In this document: positions 32,052 to 43,605 of the stretch, piece by piece | How the letters are laid out: every line of letters begins with the position of its first letter | Position numbering within the stretch: position 1 is the first letter of the stretch | Source of the DNA: Trichoderma breve | Taxonomy: Eukaryota; Ascomycota; Sordariomycetes; Hypocreales; Hypocreaceae | Length of the DNA: 64,000 nt | Assembly: GCF_028502605.1 (NCBI RefSeq) | Contig: NC_079235.1 | Coordinates: forward strand, 4,526,001 to 4,590,000 | Reading direction: 5' to 3' | Translations under genes and position numbers: made by a program | Notes under the pieces: generated by a model | Databases searched by the model: none | What the model saw: only the letters and a program-made list of their open reading frames with translations | Told to the model about the DNA's origin: nothing

Positions 32052-34981
32052 TGTAGGATAGATTATGCTGATATGAGCTTTTCTATTCTCAGAGAAGTGG
32101 TGTACTTTTGGATCTAGATGAAAACCTTGGGTGTCAAGCTTCCTATTTATATTTTGTCCTTTGGCTTTGTTGAACAATCGCACCATAGTGGATCATTCTT
32201 AGAAAGTAGACATCACCATCATCATGCAGTTGACATTGTTGCCCGGCTAAATTTACAATGATAAATGGGTTTGCCAAGCACTCAGATTAAGAAGCTGCCA
32301 TCAGCTTCGAGTGTGAGTAAACAGCGAATTAGACTTAAAGCGATCCATTTTCATACATGTGCTATACCTGGCAACTGATTAGTGTCGCCTCTTTCAACTA
32401 TTTGGGTATGGGGCACGTTGTTCGTTATTTTGATGAGACGCTTAGTTCGGCATTCGTAAATGATATGGCGCCATGGGAGGGGTTACAAACACCGAAAACG
32501 TATCCCGAGATCCATCTCGCAGTCGGGATAATTCACCGCGAGACTTGGAGTAGACTTATAATTTCATTTTCGCTTCGCTTTGGTATTACGAGGGGATTTG
32601 CTATGTTCGATTCAGAATCTAGGCGAAATAATCACACTTTGTAATCACTGCATCGCCGGAATTCAATCTGAGCCCCGTAATCTTAGGCACGCTCTTATCT
32701 ATGAGAGCATTTAACGAGTTTGGAGGGGTAATCTGACGATCGTTGCCAAGAAATTCATGGGGGTATTGGTTCAAAACGCCCCAAGATGCCGTCGCCTCAG
32801 CATTGTTCCGTCTCACGGAGCGTCAATCGCTGATCAGAAGAAATAGTCTTGTTAAGTTACATGAATAGTAGAGGTATTTGTTTGCCCAACCCGGATATTG
32901 TATCAACCTAGCCATATGTCAAGCTCGCTTTAGAACTTGGAGGGGTCTAGTGCTGAAAAACCACCCTGCCAAAAGGTAAAACTAGCACGCAACACTTTCC
33001 GCTAAAAATCATAGATTTCAGGCCCTTTATAAGCAAACTCGCTTGCCGTTTGTAATAGAGAGGAGGAATTGAGAGTTCACCTCACAAGTCACCATTTAGC
33101 GCCTACATCCTCAAGTCAATTTTTCTTGATGTTCAAACATCTCGTTTTTCTCATTACAAGAGAGAGAAGTAAGCACTCTTACTGTTAAGCTCTACACCAA
33201 ACTCTGGTACAGACAAGCGGCCTTTGAATCGAAGGTCGTGCAGGCAGCCATCACTGATCTAGAGTACTCTGTAAGGTGAGAGGAGATGAAACATTGGAGG
33301 GTCGTATCCAGCTTGATTGGATAAGTACACCACTCCCCGCCGCTACAGTAGGACTCCGTCTCACTGGGCGCATATGTAAAATTTCCAGATTGCTTTCTAG
33401 ATATTGCTCCGCGGCGTTGGCTCCACCAATCGCTAAAAATTGTCCGTATGGCGATTTTTAGTGATGCTACAACAGCTGGTGCGAAGCCTACAACCATCCC
33501 AGGCAAATCTACACAAGCCACGATTCATCGAATAGCGTTCATCACAGTATCGCATCTGTTAAACTTGTTGAAAGTACTGATATTTGTTAGAAACATTCTC
33601 AAACCCTGCAGAGTGGTGTGCTCTTTAGGCCCCTGGCGCTTAAATGCCCTTCTGTGTTCTCAAATAAATTATTGATCAAGGTCCGACGTTCCATTTTCCG
33701 CTGCGTCCAAAGCTGATGGGAGATGGTGATGGCTTGATGGGAAAGACTACAACGCAACGCAAATATTGCACAAATCTTTTGCCAGTGCGTAGTATATGGA
33801 AATAACACGTTGTCCGAGATTGCCTAGCTTTAACGGAGAAACTGTCTATCAGTCACATCACCGTATCTAGCATCTTATTTCTAACGTTCAGCAATCGGAA
33901 ATCTTTATATACTACGTGATGACGGCGGGCAGGTTAGTATATTATATAATGAGGCACAATTTGAACACAAGAGCCATATCATCGTAGTGGTAGTCCAGTT
34001 CCGTAGCGGTTATATCATCCAGTGCAACATCGTAGGCTACTTGGTCTGCACAATTAATAGCGGTCCCTCCGCAGCTTAATGACCACAAAATTCGACAATT
34101 CGTCATTGAACCATTCATAGTTCATCAAGAGGTTTTGATTCGGTTGCAAAGTAATCGACAATATCTGCACCTTTTATAAGTTATGACATTCACTACGGAG
34201 TATATAGATCACATTTACGTAGATGAGTTATATTCTCAAAGTAGAGATACAGTAAATTTCCTGGCAACCTTTTACGAGCCTCAATAATTTAAGAAGAAAG
34301 ATAAGGCCCGCATAAAGTAGCTAAGCTACGAGAGGAAAGTTCAATCTTGTTAATAAGCTTGTTGTTAGAGACTATAGCTTATGGTGGTAAGTTTTGAACT
34401 AGAAGAAGGTTAAAATATCGTACAGGGACTTAGCGGCGTTGATTGTCTACAGAGTTGGATCCCACACCGGCCAAGTATTAGCAAATGAGAAGAATTCTAA
34501 CTACGGACTTCTGTCAAACTCTTCAAAACTCCGAGGCGATTCCCATGCCGACCAACTCTCTCGTATACTCCCCAATTATACCCAAAATGGCAAATTAGTC
34601 TCACGTCTTCAAGCCCGGATAGGCTAAACATGCGCTTCCGAGACCCTAGCTTGAGAAATTTTTTCTTGCTTAGTACATAACTGCTACTCTACGCTCCATA
34701 TAAGGTCAGGCGACTGGTTCAAGTTGAACGAATGATAACGGTCATATCAATCTGATCAGATAAAAAATATGGGACTGGTGTCAGACACTACTCAGAATAA
34801 ACTACGATGACCCTTGCTTGTTCCACATTAAACAACTTGAAAGTTCTTGATGCCAAGAGTCCGAAAGAGCAGGGTGAGGCGGTACTGTAAAAGGCCGCCT
34901 GCCGCCCTTTTCAATTGTTTCTTAAATATCTCCTACTTTTTTTTTTCCATTGATACTTTATGTACTTCATGCCTCAGTATC
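32052..34981. other. Gene-poor 2.9 kb stretch
   Basis: No gene supported between the divergent S51-like and siderophore-transporter genes. Open frames of 95, 109 and 75 codons (32357-32644 plus, 33192-33521 minus, 33448-33675 plus) lack recognised motifs. A TACGGAGTA motif is at 34194-34202. The right part (33.9-34.8 kb) is AT-rich and contains short TATA-like runs. It should contain both promoters. Confidence 0.45.
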
Positions 34982-36974
34982 ATGTCTACAGAGGATAAGA
35001 TTTCTCCAATTGGGGCGGGTGTCCCTGACGCGGACAATGCAAGTGATATACTTAAGCCTGGAGCCAATGCTGGCGATATTGTCCAGTCTAGGGGTGTCAC
35101 TCGCATGGAAGCCGTGTATCGAGAGACGAAATCAAATCGAAAACTATTCTGGCTCGTGGGTGGTTCAGTTCTCGTCTGTGCCTGGGCTTATTCACTCGAC
35201 TCCTCTACGACATCCTATTACAGCGTTGATGCTTCATCTTATTTTAAACAACACAGCTCTGTATTGGCAACCCTGTCGATTGCAACCAGCATCATAAGTG
35301 CCGTCTCGAAGCCTTTTATTGCAAAAATTTCCGATATTACGTCCCGCCCATACACATATCTTCTTATACTGGGGTTTTATATCATTGGCTACATAATTGC
35401 CGCCACATCGAAGACAATTTCCGCTTATGTTGTTGGAGAAGTGTTTGTTGCAATTGGTGGTTCTGGTATCGACCTTACAAATGATATCATCGTTGCTGAT
35501 CTCACGCCGCTGGAGTGGCGTGGCTTTGCCAGCTCTATGCTCTCCACGCCCTTTATCATCAATACCTGGTTTTCAGGCAAGATAGTCGATGCGTTAGAGA
35601 AGCGCAATCAATGGCGCTGGGGATACGGCATGTTCGCCATAATCATGCCAGTTGCCCTAGGTCCTGCCGTTGCAACACTGATTTGGCTGGATAGAATGGC
35701 TAAGAAGAACGGCGTGGTCAATATCGCGTCAAGTAACGCCGCACGGCGTACTCTTGATAACACGGCGGATCAAGAGGGTCAGCAGAAGACTATTGACCTC
35801 ACTACCGCGCCTGTGGTCGACAATAAGCAACAGTGGACTCAGTCATTGAAAATGAATCTGGAAGAGATTGATGCATTTGGTCTAGTTTTGCTTGGATTTG
35901 GGTGGTCACTACTCCTGCTGCCCTTTTCTCTCAAAACCTATGCTGAACATGGGTGGCGCAATGAATCTCTTATCGCCATGATGATTGTAGGTGGCCTTTT
36001 ATTGGTTGCCTATATTGTTTTTGAGATGAAGTTCGCTCGTGTCCCCAGTGCTCCCCGACGACTTGTTTTCAACAAAACGTTTGTGATGGCGATCGTTATC
36101 GACTCTTTCTACATGTGTAAGTACTGCTTTCTTAGGCTGCTCTCTACTCGACAATGTTACTAACTACCCATCTCAAGTGGCCGGAAACATTCGTAGTCTC
36201 TACTGGAGCTCATACGTCTATGTCGCAAAGCCTTGGAGCTATCAAGATTGGGTCTACTACGGCAATACTCTGACATTGGCATTATGTATCACCGGTCCCT
36301 TCGTTGGCCTAGCTCAGCGCTGGACTCATCGATATAAATTCATTCAGATTGTGGGCCTTTGCATCAAAATCATCGGCATCGGTATCATGCTGGATGGGCG
36401 TCTCGCGGCTATAAGTACCGGCGCACTTGTCATGTCGAGCATTCTTGTTGGTATCGGTGGCTCGATGTCTGTTGTTGGATCCCGAGTTGCCTCGCAAGCT
36501 TCCGTACCTCACCAAGATGTTGCCCTCGCAGTATCATTACTTTCTTTATGGTCAAAGATTGGCAGTGCCATTGGCTCTGCCATTGTCGCCGTCATTTGGT
36601 CCAACCAGATGCCAAAGCAGCTGCGAAAATATTTACCGGCCGGCACCCCAGAAGCAACTGTGAAAAAGCTATTCGGCGATATGCGTTCTCTGCGCACTGC
36701 TTATGATTTTGACGATCCCATCCGCCAAGGCGCTATTACAGCTTATCGCCATGCCCTGTACTACTGCATTACCGTGGCACTAGCCCTGGCGTTCGTCCCT
36801 CTTGTGGCAGCTTTCTTTCAGACCAACTACTTTCTTGGAAAACAACAAAATGCTGTCACTGATGTGGGGAATGATGGTCTGCCATTAAGTGAGAAAGATC
36901 GTAACCCAGATCCCTTACCACCGCCCAAGAATAAGAAGGAAGCGTTTCTCCGTTTTTGGGCGGGCAGCAGTTGA
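34982..36974 (+). CDS. MFS siderophore-iron transporter (SIT/Mir family), 643 aa
   Basis: Fourteen-helix major-facilitator transporter importing ferric siderophores. Two exons: 34982-36116 and 36178-36974 (donor GTAAGT, branch CTAAC, acceptor CAAG), giving 1932 nt. The N-terminal tail (about 75 residues) leads into SLDSSTTSYYSVDASSYFKQHS, the helix-1 motif of SIT proteins, followed by AKISDITSRPYTY (loop 2-3), GGSGIDLTNDIIVADLTPLEWRG, and exon 2 with LAGNIRSLYWSSYVYV and SQASVPHQDVALAVSLLSLWSKIGSAIGSAI. A more upstream ATG at 34850 would add 44 residues, but the ATG at 34982 begins a typical acidic cytosolic tail. Fungal SITs sit in the plasma membrane or vesicles and are induced in iron starvation through GATA repressors; I did not find a clear HGATAR cluster. 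Confidence 0.9.
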
Positions 36975-37536
36975 CCTACTGCCCGTTATTGCACGAGCTA
37001 GACCCTTAGGCTCAGCTGGAAGCATTAGGTGATAAAATGCAGAAGTTGCTTTTCCGAAACGATTGATCTACGTAATAGGTGAGTGATGAAAAAAACATGA
37101 TAGTTATTTATGAAACACAAAGCATATGTACGATAGACAAATATTAAAGGTACTTGGCCAAAGACAAGTGTTGAAGAGTAAGCGAACAGTTACACCTGCA
37201 CAGTTGGGTATAGACGTGGTAAACTATGGAAACATATAATATCTCACGTGTCTGTATTTAATCACTGTGTGCTCTTGAATAGCGTTTCTCCTGTTTATGG
37301 TGGTGATGGCTCTGACCTGAAGTGTGTGCCTTTTGTCTTCTGCCGGGCTAACTGCATTAGTGCATCTTGTAGGTCAAAGGGCACAGACAGTTTCTGTATT
37401 TTTAATCTCTGTGTATATACCATCAATTTTAAAACTATATTATAACTGCTAGTAATTGCCGAATATTGTCGGTCCTTCTCCACGTTAAGCCTATATCAAG
37501 CTCCCATATGCCTAGTGGTGTGGTGAATAGGACTTA
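36975..37536. other. Convergent intergenic region
   Basis: About 560 bp between the siderophore-transporter and formamidase 3' ends. No gene or repeat seen. Confidence 0.45.
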
Positions 37537-38496
37537 TTAAGAAGCTTGTGTAAAGATATTTAGTGGTATGATAGCTGAAATAGCGTAGTTAGGCACGTTC
37601 ACTACTTCTGAAACCCTTAGGCTGATGGAAACGCTAGCAAGCATATATGCTTCCACCCGGCTCAAACTCTTTGTTTGCATCATGTATTCGATAATACCGC
37701 GAACTGCCTTGCGAGCAGCTTCCAGTAGATCTGAATCAATGCCAAGAACAGCATAATATCCTCGGTCTTCAGCCAATGTGAGAGCCGACGAAGGAGAAGA
37801 ATAATTGGGAGAGCCGACCCATTTCATGTCCTTCCTAACTGTGAGTCGTAACTTCACCTGCATGGGAGTCTCAATAGCAGTTCCACAAACTTCTCCGTCG
37901 CCCTGAGCTGCATGGCCATCACCGCAACTGAATAATGCACCGGGTGCCTTCACGGGCAGAAAAAGCTTTGTTCCAGCTATAATGTGGCGGGTATCGATGT
38001 TGCCTCCTGTCTCGAGCGGTGGAATAGTGGGAAATTCTCCCTCGCCCGGAGCTACCCCCATAACACCAAGAAAGGGATGAGTAGGAATGCGAATGCCTTC
38101 CTTGAATGTCGCAGAGGAATCGTTGGGATCAAGTTTCCAGATCTTCAACTGTGGCTCCGGGAACTCATCTGTAAGGAGTCCAAAACCAGGCATAATTGCT
38201 GTCCAGCCCCAGTCTGCAGTTTTTAACTCCAAAACCTCAATTTCGAGAGTGTCTCCTGGCTCAGCGCCGCGTACATACACGGGTCCGAAGAGGGGGTCTG
38301 CCAGTTCGGCCTTGAAGCTTAGAACATCTTCCACGGTCGAGTTTGGCGTAATTTGACCATTGCTTCCATCGATGGTATCGAAGGTTACAACCTCATTTGA
38401 GTCGACGGTTAATACGGGGGCGATGGCCTTTGACCACTTAAGGTGGCTTTGTCCACAGTGAACATGGAAGGTAGAGGTAATTTGCGGAGACAGCAT
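37537..38496 (-). CDS. Formamidase/acetamidase (FmdA/AmdA family), 319 aa
   Basis: Cytosolic amidohydrolase of the acetamidase/formamidase family, which releases ammonia from short-chain amides. Single exon. Landmarks are FHVHCGQSHLKW near the N-terminus, VYVRGAEPGDTLEIEVL, GVMGVAPGEGEFPTIPP, NIDTRHIIAGTKLFLPVKAPGALFSCGDGHAAQGDGEVCGTAIE, and the C-terminal helical end. The GDGHAAQGDGEVCGTAIE stretch is the family signature. Slightly shorter than many fungal members (about 400-420 residues) but close to the bacterial short form. No signal peptide. It may serve nitrogen acquisition. Start ATG at 38496; no competing in-frame ATG is needed. Confidence 0.87.
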   Translation of the reverse strand: MLSPQITSTFHVHCGQSHLKWSKAIAPVLTVDSNEVVTFDTIDGSNGQITPNSTVEDVLSFKAELADPLFGPVYVRGAEPGDTLEIEVLELKTADWGWTAIMPGFGLLTDEFPEPQLKIWKLDPNDSSATFKEGIRIPTHPFLGVMGVAPGEGEFPTIPPLETGGNIDTRHIIAGTKLFLPVKAPGALFSCGDGHAAQGDGEVCGTAIETPMQVKLRLTVRKDMKWVGSPNYSSPSSALTLAEDRGYYAVLGIDSDLLEAARKAVRGIIEYMMQTKSLSRVEAYMLASVSISLRVSEVVNVPNYAISAIIPLNIFTQAS

Positions 38497-39231
38497 TGTC
38501 CGGTATTTTCAAGAGCAGGTATAAGATGAACGAGGAAGGTAGAATCCAGTTATCTGCGTACGAGAGGTACACTGCATGAATGAATCACAGGGAGTGCCCT
38601 GACTCGCGAGATTGTTGCTCTTAAGGTGCCGAAGATCGGGGGCTTGAGTATGAAGAAAGCCAAGAAAATGAGTAGAATTGTGCTCAATCCACATGTGCGG
38701 AGTATTTTGAATGCTTCAAAAGCTAGCAGCCAATAGTCTGTAACAGTGGTGGAGATTGTTCAATAACTCACGCTAGCAACACTTCAACCAGATTATGGAC
38801 ATCTTTCATGGCTGTCTAACTCCTGTAGATACTCAGTACTAATAAAGCTCCAATTCAAACTCACAAAGTGCCAAAAACCTGTAGATAGAAGAAAAAGCAA
38901 ATAAAGAAGAAGACAAAAACCTGGAAGTTTACGTCTAGTCAATCGCATCCAATTTGGTTCAGACTTATAAGCCTATGCGATAACTAGATGGAACTATCCG
39001 ATAACAATGCCCTCCTTCTACGGCTCTTGACCCCCCCAGGCTTTACCGGCTAATTATAAACAGCCTAACGGACTGTGATGTGATTACACGATGTCAGCTA
39101 AAGGAGCGCCCATATTGTAATCACCTTATAACTCTCATAGGCCTTTCAATGCAGTCATGTTTTAATATATACAAATAATTTCTCAAGCTCCTTACAAGGT
39201 TCAAATATCCAGCGATGACCACACATCTGCT
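38497..39231. other. Intergenic, formamidase promoter
   Basis: About 735 bp between two minus-strand genes. It should contain the formamidase promoter and the chitinase 3' end. No gene seen. Confidence 0.45.
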
Positions 39232-40664
39232 CTATTGGCAGGACGACCACCATTCGCCTTGTGCTACACATTTATATGGGGCAATGCACTGTGTTGGTCC
39301 TGTGTAACCCTCGCCACCACACTATAGAACAGATCAGTTTGCATACAAGAAGAAGACATTTCAATCGCATTTTCACGGTAGTTGTACTTACCTGGCCCCA
39401 TTGGGGGACTGTCCCTGTCGGACCCGATCCTGTGGCTGACGAAGTGCTAGTGGCAGACTTGGTAGGCTTTGCGGTAGTTGTCGGGAGGCTAGAGCTGACG
39501 GGTTGGGAGCCACCACAAGGGGCACCAGTCAGGAGGATGTTCTTCGCCTCTTGGGCGTAAGTGCATCCATTGTTCACGTTGGCATCAGAGTAGCCAGCAG
39601 CCCACATCATGATTCCGCCGAATGCTGGGTTGGATTTGGTGTTTTGGACAATAGTGGCCAGCTGAGCGGGCGTGGCGTAGTAAACTGCACCGCCAGCGTT
39701 GCCGTTGGCAGCGAGGGTGTTGGCGGGCACTCCGATGAATAATTTCTTGTTCAAATTGTCAGTGACCAGGAAACATCATTAATCGGTGAGTTGGAGTAAA
39801 CATACGGCATTTTTTGAGGGCGTTGTGGCAATGAATGACGTCCAGTTGTTGAAGTTAAACGGCGCATCGCCTGGCAACCCGAGAGAACAAGGGTCTGGAC
39901 CGTAGCCGTTATTGTTGTAGAATTGAATCCAGAGATAGTCGAACACCGAGGTACTGATGATTTCTCCCATGTTGGGCTCTCTGTCGACCTTTATTAGTTA
40001 CACATTCGACTATGCAGGAATTAAGGTCTGTGGGAAAACTCAACGGAATAGGGCATTGCGGAGCGCCAGTAATGTAATATGTCTTCGTGGGGTCGCTGGC
40101 GAAGTTAGACCGGAGAGTTGAGATTAAATATTGATAGTACTGGTTCCCGAGATTCAACTCAAGATCAAAGTCCCATCCATCGACAATTACGTTTCCAAAG
40201 GGTCGTGTTACAGAAGTACTGCCGGAATTGCCATAAGCTTCCCAGAGATATTGACCAATAGCGACGGCTTGGGACTGAGATTGTAAAGAGTAAGAGCCGG
40301 CGGCACCTCCAAGCGATAAAATTATCTTAATTCCAGCAGCTTGGCAAGTAGCTATTGAGGCGGCCAAGTTATCGCACTGCTGGGGCACTCCAGTCGAGCC
40401 GATATAACAGGAATTTCCAATGTTACCATAAGGGATATTTCCAGTTGTACCGTATATATCCAAGAAAGAGAGCACAAGGATATCAATACCTGCACCAGGC
40501 TTGCAGTAGGTAGATAGGTTGTCATTCTCGTTGTTATTGCCCCCCCAATAAACAACGTTTTGAGCACCAGGGGCTTGGCGGGCTTTGATGCTCTGCGGAT
40601 ATGAGGGAGCAGCAACGGCAAAGCCCACAAGGCTTAACCCAAGAATGAGTGGAGTAGAAAGCAT
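39232..40664 (-). CDS. Secreted GH18 class III endochitinase with C-terminal CBM1, 412 aa
   Basis: Extracellular chitinase. Exons: 40045-40664, 39806-39980, 39392-39745 and 39232-39321, 1239 nt in all. A signal peptide (MLSTPLILGLSLVGFAVAA) and short basic pro-segment precede the GH18 domain. The catalytic motif VDGWDFDLEL has Asp162, Asp165, Asp167 and the acid Glu169, and the fold ends around GIMMWAAGYSDANVN. A Ser/Thr/Pro-rich linker (SSSLPTTTAKPTKSATS) follows, and the last 90-nt exon encodes most of a CBM1 cellulose/chitin-binding module: CGGEGYTGPTQCIAPYKC..., then stop. The CBM1 exon lies outside any long open frame and would be missed by a simple ORF caller. The role is degrading crystalline chitin, as in mycoparasites and insect pathogens or in cell-wall remodelling. 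Confidence 0.9.
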
Positions 40665-41689
40665 CGCGACTAATGTTAGAAACAAAACGGAAGTTTTATA
40701 TGTACGTTATAGAGGAATATATACAGGGGAAAGTGCCTATCAGATGGGAAATGAGAGAAAGAAGTATCGTGGTGTGCAACTTGTCTACATGGTTGGTAGC
40801 GTACAGTGAATACTATATATATATTACTCTCCTGTATACCATTTTGTCGAGATGTATTCTTTTTGAAGCCTTTCCAAAAGCTCCCAGAATCCGTTGCTAT
40901 AGAACTCAGTACGTCTCTTTGCGCGACATCTGTACTTTGCCTCCAGCCCCAAACGAAAAGAGACGTTACATGAGGCAGGTGAATCTTTGGCCTTGTGGCC
41001 GCGACTGTATTATATTAAGTTCAGCTGACCCACCCAAGGATCATTGTCTATGCCCGACAAATTGTGAATAGCACCTCATAGACGTTTGATGCTGGAACAA
41101 CTGGCAGGTGACATTTCCGGAGAAACCGTAGTCCGGTGGCATCGGCACGAGCAGTTTATCGATCGCAGGCCAGGTGCAACAACAGCTCTATGTGGATCTC
41201 GCAATGTTCAAGTTATGATAGCGTATGGGTTAATGATAAGAGTTACCTAGGTAGGAAGCTTCAGGAAATTATACAGCAATGTCTGGATTATCTTATATCT
41301 TATTAGTCCGTGTACAGGTTTTCCGTTTTAGGCAGCTGAGTTAGTGCTACGGCATCGTGACTCCGGATAGCTGCCTCAAAATTAATTAGCCCCATCCAAA
41401 AACCCGCCTACCGTCCTATCAGGAAGGAGAAAGCTACGATACGCGCCAAATATTCATGGTTGAGTAGGATAAATTGGCGATTGTGATCAACAATGGAACT
41501 TCCCTCTTAAGATACAACGTTCCAAATGTAGCCCGACCCGCAGACATGTTTCTTCGGCGGGATTGAGCAGAAGAACTTGAACTCTTTTGCCCGCCTGTGT
41601 GAATTGTTTCCTTATTTTACTGGATGATCGAGAATGAAACCGTATACAATACAATGTGATTCTAGCTAAGCATAGAGATCAATTAGTCT
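40665..41689. other. Intergenic, chitinase promoter
   Basis: About 1.0 kb containing the chitinase promoter, with a TATATATATA run near 40813-40824. No other gene seen. It borders the decayed transcription factor. Confidence 0.4.
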
Positions 41690-42354
41690 TACAACAAGAG
41701 CCCGATTCGTCACACAACTCCTTTCGCGGACGAGCGTCCTGCTTAACAAAGAGTGTTTAATCGCACGCTCTGCAAGAGGCAGTTATGATTGCCAGGAGCA
41801 ATGTAGGCCGATATCTCCTCAGGAATTCAACTCGCTACTGGATAGTGTAAGGATGGACTATTGTAAGACGATGTAGTTGACAAAGTCGTCGAATAGGTTA
41901 CGGGCAACATTAACCGTGATCAGACCCGACGTAAAGAGTTTCTCCAACGTGGATTCCGTGGGATCATCATCAATGGACGTTTCATTCACATGCCGTATTA
42001 CAGTCCGTCTGCTAACTGCGCACGTGTCGCGCCTCCTTGACTTGACGAACGAAAAACATGTGCAGCACCGTCAACATGTCCGGCAACTTAATCACGATCA
42101 TAATGACGAGCATCATCTCGCCTCGACTCCTATGCGCTGCCCACCGCCGCCTGCAGCTCAGCAACCTGTCTTTCCAGCGCAGCAACCCGCGTATCGGTTC
42201 GCTTCCTCCGCTACCGCGGCATCATCGACTTGAAGACTCGCTCTGCCTCAATCTTGAAGCAGCGCCTGCATTTGCCGTGCTCCGCAAAAGTGTCCAATGA
42301 GTATCGGAGCTTGGACGCATGACAAGCCGTCCATGTGTGCTTCTGCATACTCAT
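41690..42354 (-). pseudogene. Decayed Zn(II)2Cys6 transcription factor, truncated
   Basis: Reading the minus strand from the ATG at 42354 gives a recognisable C6 N-terminus whose ligand frame has been damaged: HTWTACHASKLRY, GKCRRCFKIEAERVF. Three of six expected cysteines are replaced: Trp at the first, Tyr at the third, Arg at the sixth. A stop follows (PR then TAG), then in another position the coiled-coil segment VAALERQVAELQAAV, another stop, and further down LEKLFTSGLITVNVARNLFDDFVNYIV and, frame-shifted, RYRPTLLLAIITAS. These are the usual order in fungal regulators, before the middle homology region, which is absent. Several stops and at least one frameshift show that it is dead. It lies between the chitinase and the GST and may be a relic of a former regulator. 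Confidence 0.72.
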
Positions 42355-42687
42355 TCTTCTTTTGTCCTCTTTTCTGAGAATTTTTAAAGAGAGTTTTTTT
42401 TTTTTTTTTTTTTTTTTACACCGACTTTCTTGGGCGCTCCAGTGAGATTGCCGGTTCAGGTCTAAATTACCTCCGATGGCTCGGCACCGGCACGGACTAT
42501 GGATGCCACGTCGGTTGTTGAACTCGAGATTCGGCTGCCCGTGTTGGAACGGGAGATCTTGTATATTTACTATGACGTATATCCGTCGGTCCGGACAATG
42601 TTCATTGCGCTTCCAGAGTGATGATCTTCAAGCATGATCTCATCTATAGTTACAAACGATGCGGCTCCCGATTCACAGTCATCACTT
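42355..42687. repeat. Intergenic with 24-T homopolymer
   Basis: About 330 bp downstream of the GST gene. An uninterrupted run of 24 T at 42394-42417 is the longest homopolymer noticed. On the minus strand it is a poly(A), which could be the tail of an inserted retro-copy or simply a slippage tract. I found no target-site duplication by eye. Confidence 0.5.
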
Positions 42688-43605
42688 TTACCTTTCAATA
42701 CGGAAACCGATACGAGGAAAATGAACAACTATCCGCTCTGCAACACCATGTTCTTTTTCAATAGCAACTTGACGAACTGTCAACGCTACCAGGCGTCCAG
42801 TCACAGGCTCTCGGCCATAGTCATCCGGCGTAACAACCACTACGTCCCCCTCGGAGATCTCAAGCTCATCATTGACGATTGACGATTGCCCCGCATTCGG
42901 GGGAGTAGATCGCGCTGCTTCAGACGCCTCTTCCATGCTTATGTTGGTTCTCCGTCCATGGCCAATAGCTTTGACTCTTGCCTCCCATTCTACCAGTTTG
43001 CCAAACCCAGCAAAGATGTTGTCAGAAAAGTGAATATATGCTCTTGCCGTCCAGATCTCGACGTAGGCATGAAAGTCGGCAAGACTTGGCTCGCTGCCTA
43101 GCCAGAAGCGCCGGCCATCAGAGAGCTGCTCCTCAATGAGGCTTGCATGGGCTCGCAGCTGAGTCGTCAGATGGGCAATATCGGCGTCGAGACGATCGAC
43201 ATCCATGAAGCCCTTGAAATAGGCCTTTCGATCAGCCATGAGCTCAAGAGGGAACTGGTCTTTGTTGACTCCAATGGTGAGCCCAGAGCTCGCAATGTGG
43301 AAGTCGGTGTCGCTCCAAGTGGACAGCGCCATACAGAGTCCCTTGCTTCCTCCTGGGAATATCGAAGGCGAAGGGTATCTCTCCTCCAGCTCTTCTGCAA
43401 TCAAACGGGAGTCGCAGTAAATGTCGGAACCAATCTGCATGACGGGAGTCTTTCGATAGCCACCGGTCAACGCCGTGAGTTTAGGCTTTGGCATGATGAG
43501 CTCGGCATCTACAGACTTCCATGATAGACCCTTGAGCCCAAAGATGAGGCGTATCTTCTCGCCAAAGGGTGAGGCATCAAAATGATGCAAGATGATCGCA
43601 GCCAT
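42688..43605 (-). CDS. Glutathione S-transferase-like protein with long C-terminal tail, 305 aa
   Basis: Two-domain GST-like protein. Residues about 4-85 form the thioredoxin-fold N-terminal domain (LHHFDASPFGEKIRLIFGLKG, TGGYRKTPVMQIGSDIYCDSRLIAEELEERYP, with the SR/ES-type glutathione-binding turn DSR). About 110-220 is the helical C-terminal domain (RFWLGSEPSLADFHAYVEIWTARAYI). A further tail of about 80 residues, rich in beta-type sequence (GDVVVVTPDDYGREPVTGRLVALTVRQVAIE...VHFPRIGFRI), extends past the normal GST length of about 220. I recall similar tails in other fungal GST-like proteins. The frame is open to 43674 but the ATG at 43605 begins the fold directly. Probably cytosolic detoxification or isomerisation; substrate unknown. 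Confidence 0.85.
   Translation of the reverse strand: MAAIILHHFDASPFGEKIRLIFGLKGLSWKSVDAELIMPKPKLTALTGGYRKTPVMQIGSDIYCDSRLIAEELEERYPSPSIFPGGSKGLCMALSTWSDTDFHIASSGLTIGVNKDQFPLELMADRKAYFKGFMDVDRLDADIAHLTTQLRAHASLIEEQLSDGRRFWLGSEPSLADFHAYVEIWTARAYIHFSDNIFAGFGKLVEWEARVKAIGHGRRTNISMEEASEAARSTPPNAGQSSIVNDELEISEGDVVVVTPDDYGREPVTGRLVALTVRQVAIEKEHGVAERIVVHFPRIGFRIER

Noticed and set aside
33192..33521. 109-codon minus-strand frame as a gene
   Set aside because: No recognised motif or signal peptide. Only one hydrophobic stretch, and no conserved-looking sequence.
34700..34740. GGTTCAAGT string as a tRNA T-loop
   Set aside because: No matching acceptor and anticodon stems could be built on either side. 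No other tRNA-like structure was found.
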